From contig DAOTTO010000451.1 of NCBI GenBank assembly GCA_034437895.1, positions 1 through 13,603 on the forward strand: a DNA stretch of 13,603 nt, in the 5' to 3' direction. Both the position numbers and the translations under genes were made by a program. Positions within the stretch are counted from its first letter, which is position 1; every line of letters starts with the position of its first letter. The notes under the pieces are model-generated. The model did not search any database, was not told the DNA's origin, and worked only from the letters and a program-made list of their open reading frames with translations. This document shows, one piece after another, positions 13,482 through 13,603 of this stretch. This DNA comes from JANRLJ01 sp034437895 (GTDB lineage: Bacteria > Chloroflexota > Anaerolineae > Aggregatilineales > Phototrophicaceae).

Positions 13482-13562
13482 AAGCGTAGGGCAAGCGTAG
13501 GCGACAATCCGCGCCAGACGATATACACTCAAACTACCGTTTGATCGTCGGAGGCCACTTTC

Positions 13563-13603
13563 ATGAAAACCCGCCTGCTCTTTATCCTCATGCTTACGCT
13601 CAT
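13563..13603 (+). CDS. Start of a putative secreted or lipoprotein gene (partial)
   Basis: The ATG at 13563 is preceded by GGAGG (13550-13554) with an 8-base spacer, a strong ribosome binding site. The 13 visible residues, MKTRLLFILMLTL, look like the start of a signal peptide: a basic N-region, then a hydrophobic core. The rest lies outside the window, so the function cannot be named. It is separated from the exporter operon by about 275 bp containing repeats. Confidence 0.6.
   Translation, partial: MKTRLLFILMLTL

Noticed and set aside
1..13603. tRNA or rRNA genes
   Set aside because: I scanned by eye for T-loop and anticodon-arm patterns on both strands and found none. A covariance search was not possible here.

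Overview
The window carries two unrelated operons separated by a block of small or poorly recognised genes. It probably comes from a member of the Chloroflexota. That is an inference: a T-box-controlled pheS, a ClbS/DfsB-family protein, a stand-alone HNH protein, a PadR-ABC-2 operon and many short intergenic repeats fit that phylum, but no single marker in the window proves it.

Left part (1-6121, all minus strand). A sigma70-like promoter near 6092-6121 drives a phenylalanine T-box leader. The leader has a Stem I closing helix, the canonical T-box sequence at 5701-5715 and a terminator at 5616-5685. pheS follows (alpha subunit of phenylalanyl-tRNA synthetase). pheT, the beta subunit, runs off the left edge and is separated from pheS by about 2.1 kb. 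That gap holds three same-strand genes: a ClbS/DfsB (DinB-like) protein, a MNT-type minimal nucleotidyltransferase and a low-GC Mrr-type restriction endonuclease with a PUA/EVE-like N-terminus. Unless they have their own promoters, these three accessory genes would be induced by uncharged tRNA-Phe together with the synthetase.

Middle part (6122-8410, plus strand). This holds a 72-aa excisionase/MerR-like helix-turn-helix protein with a pair of direct repeats upstream, an unrecognised 88-aa ORF, a very strong symmetric terminator and an unrecognised 95-aa protein. A roughly 670-bp stretch follows that has one possible micro-ORF and a hairpin. Then comes an HNH endonuclease with its own -10 box and a clear terminator.

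Right part (8411-13500, plus strand). A PadR-family regulator with a palindromic operator overlapping its predicted start site is followed by an ABC exporter: one ATPase and two ABC-2 permeases, each with a large extracytoplasmic domain. The regulator probably represses the whole unit and responds to a drug-like or envelope-active ligand. A new gene encoding a signal-peptide-like N-terminus begins at 13563 and leaves the window.

The most unusual structure is in the gaps. The gap between the two permeases is, from stop codon to start codon, a phase-perfect array of 20 seven-base units. Each unit is four variable bases plus a fixed trinucleotide that changes in blocks: AGT/AGC, then ACT, then GCT. 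The same design, as seven units, fills most of the gap in front of pheT. A decayed version precedes the ABC ATPase gene, and an inverted copy lies beyond the second permease. These look like the heptanucleotide short tandemly repeated repetitive (STRR) sequences known from cyanobacteria, but with an ordered block structure that touches start codons.
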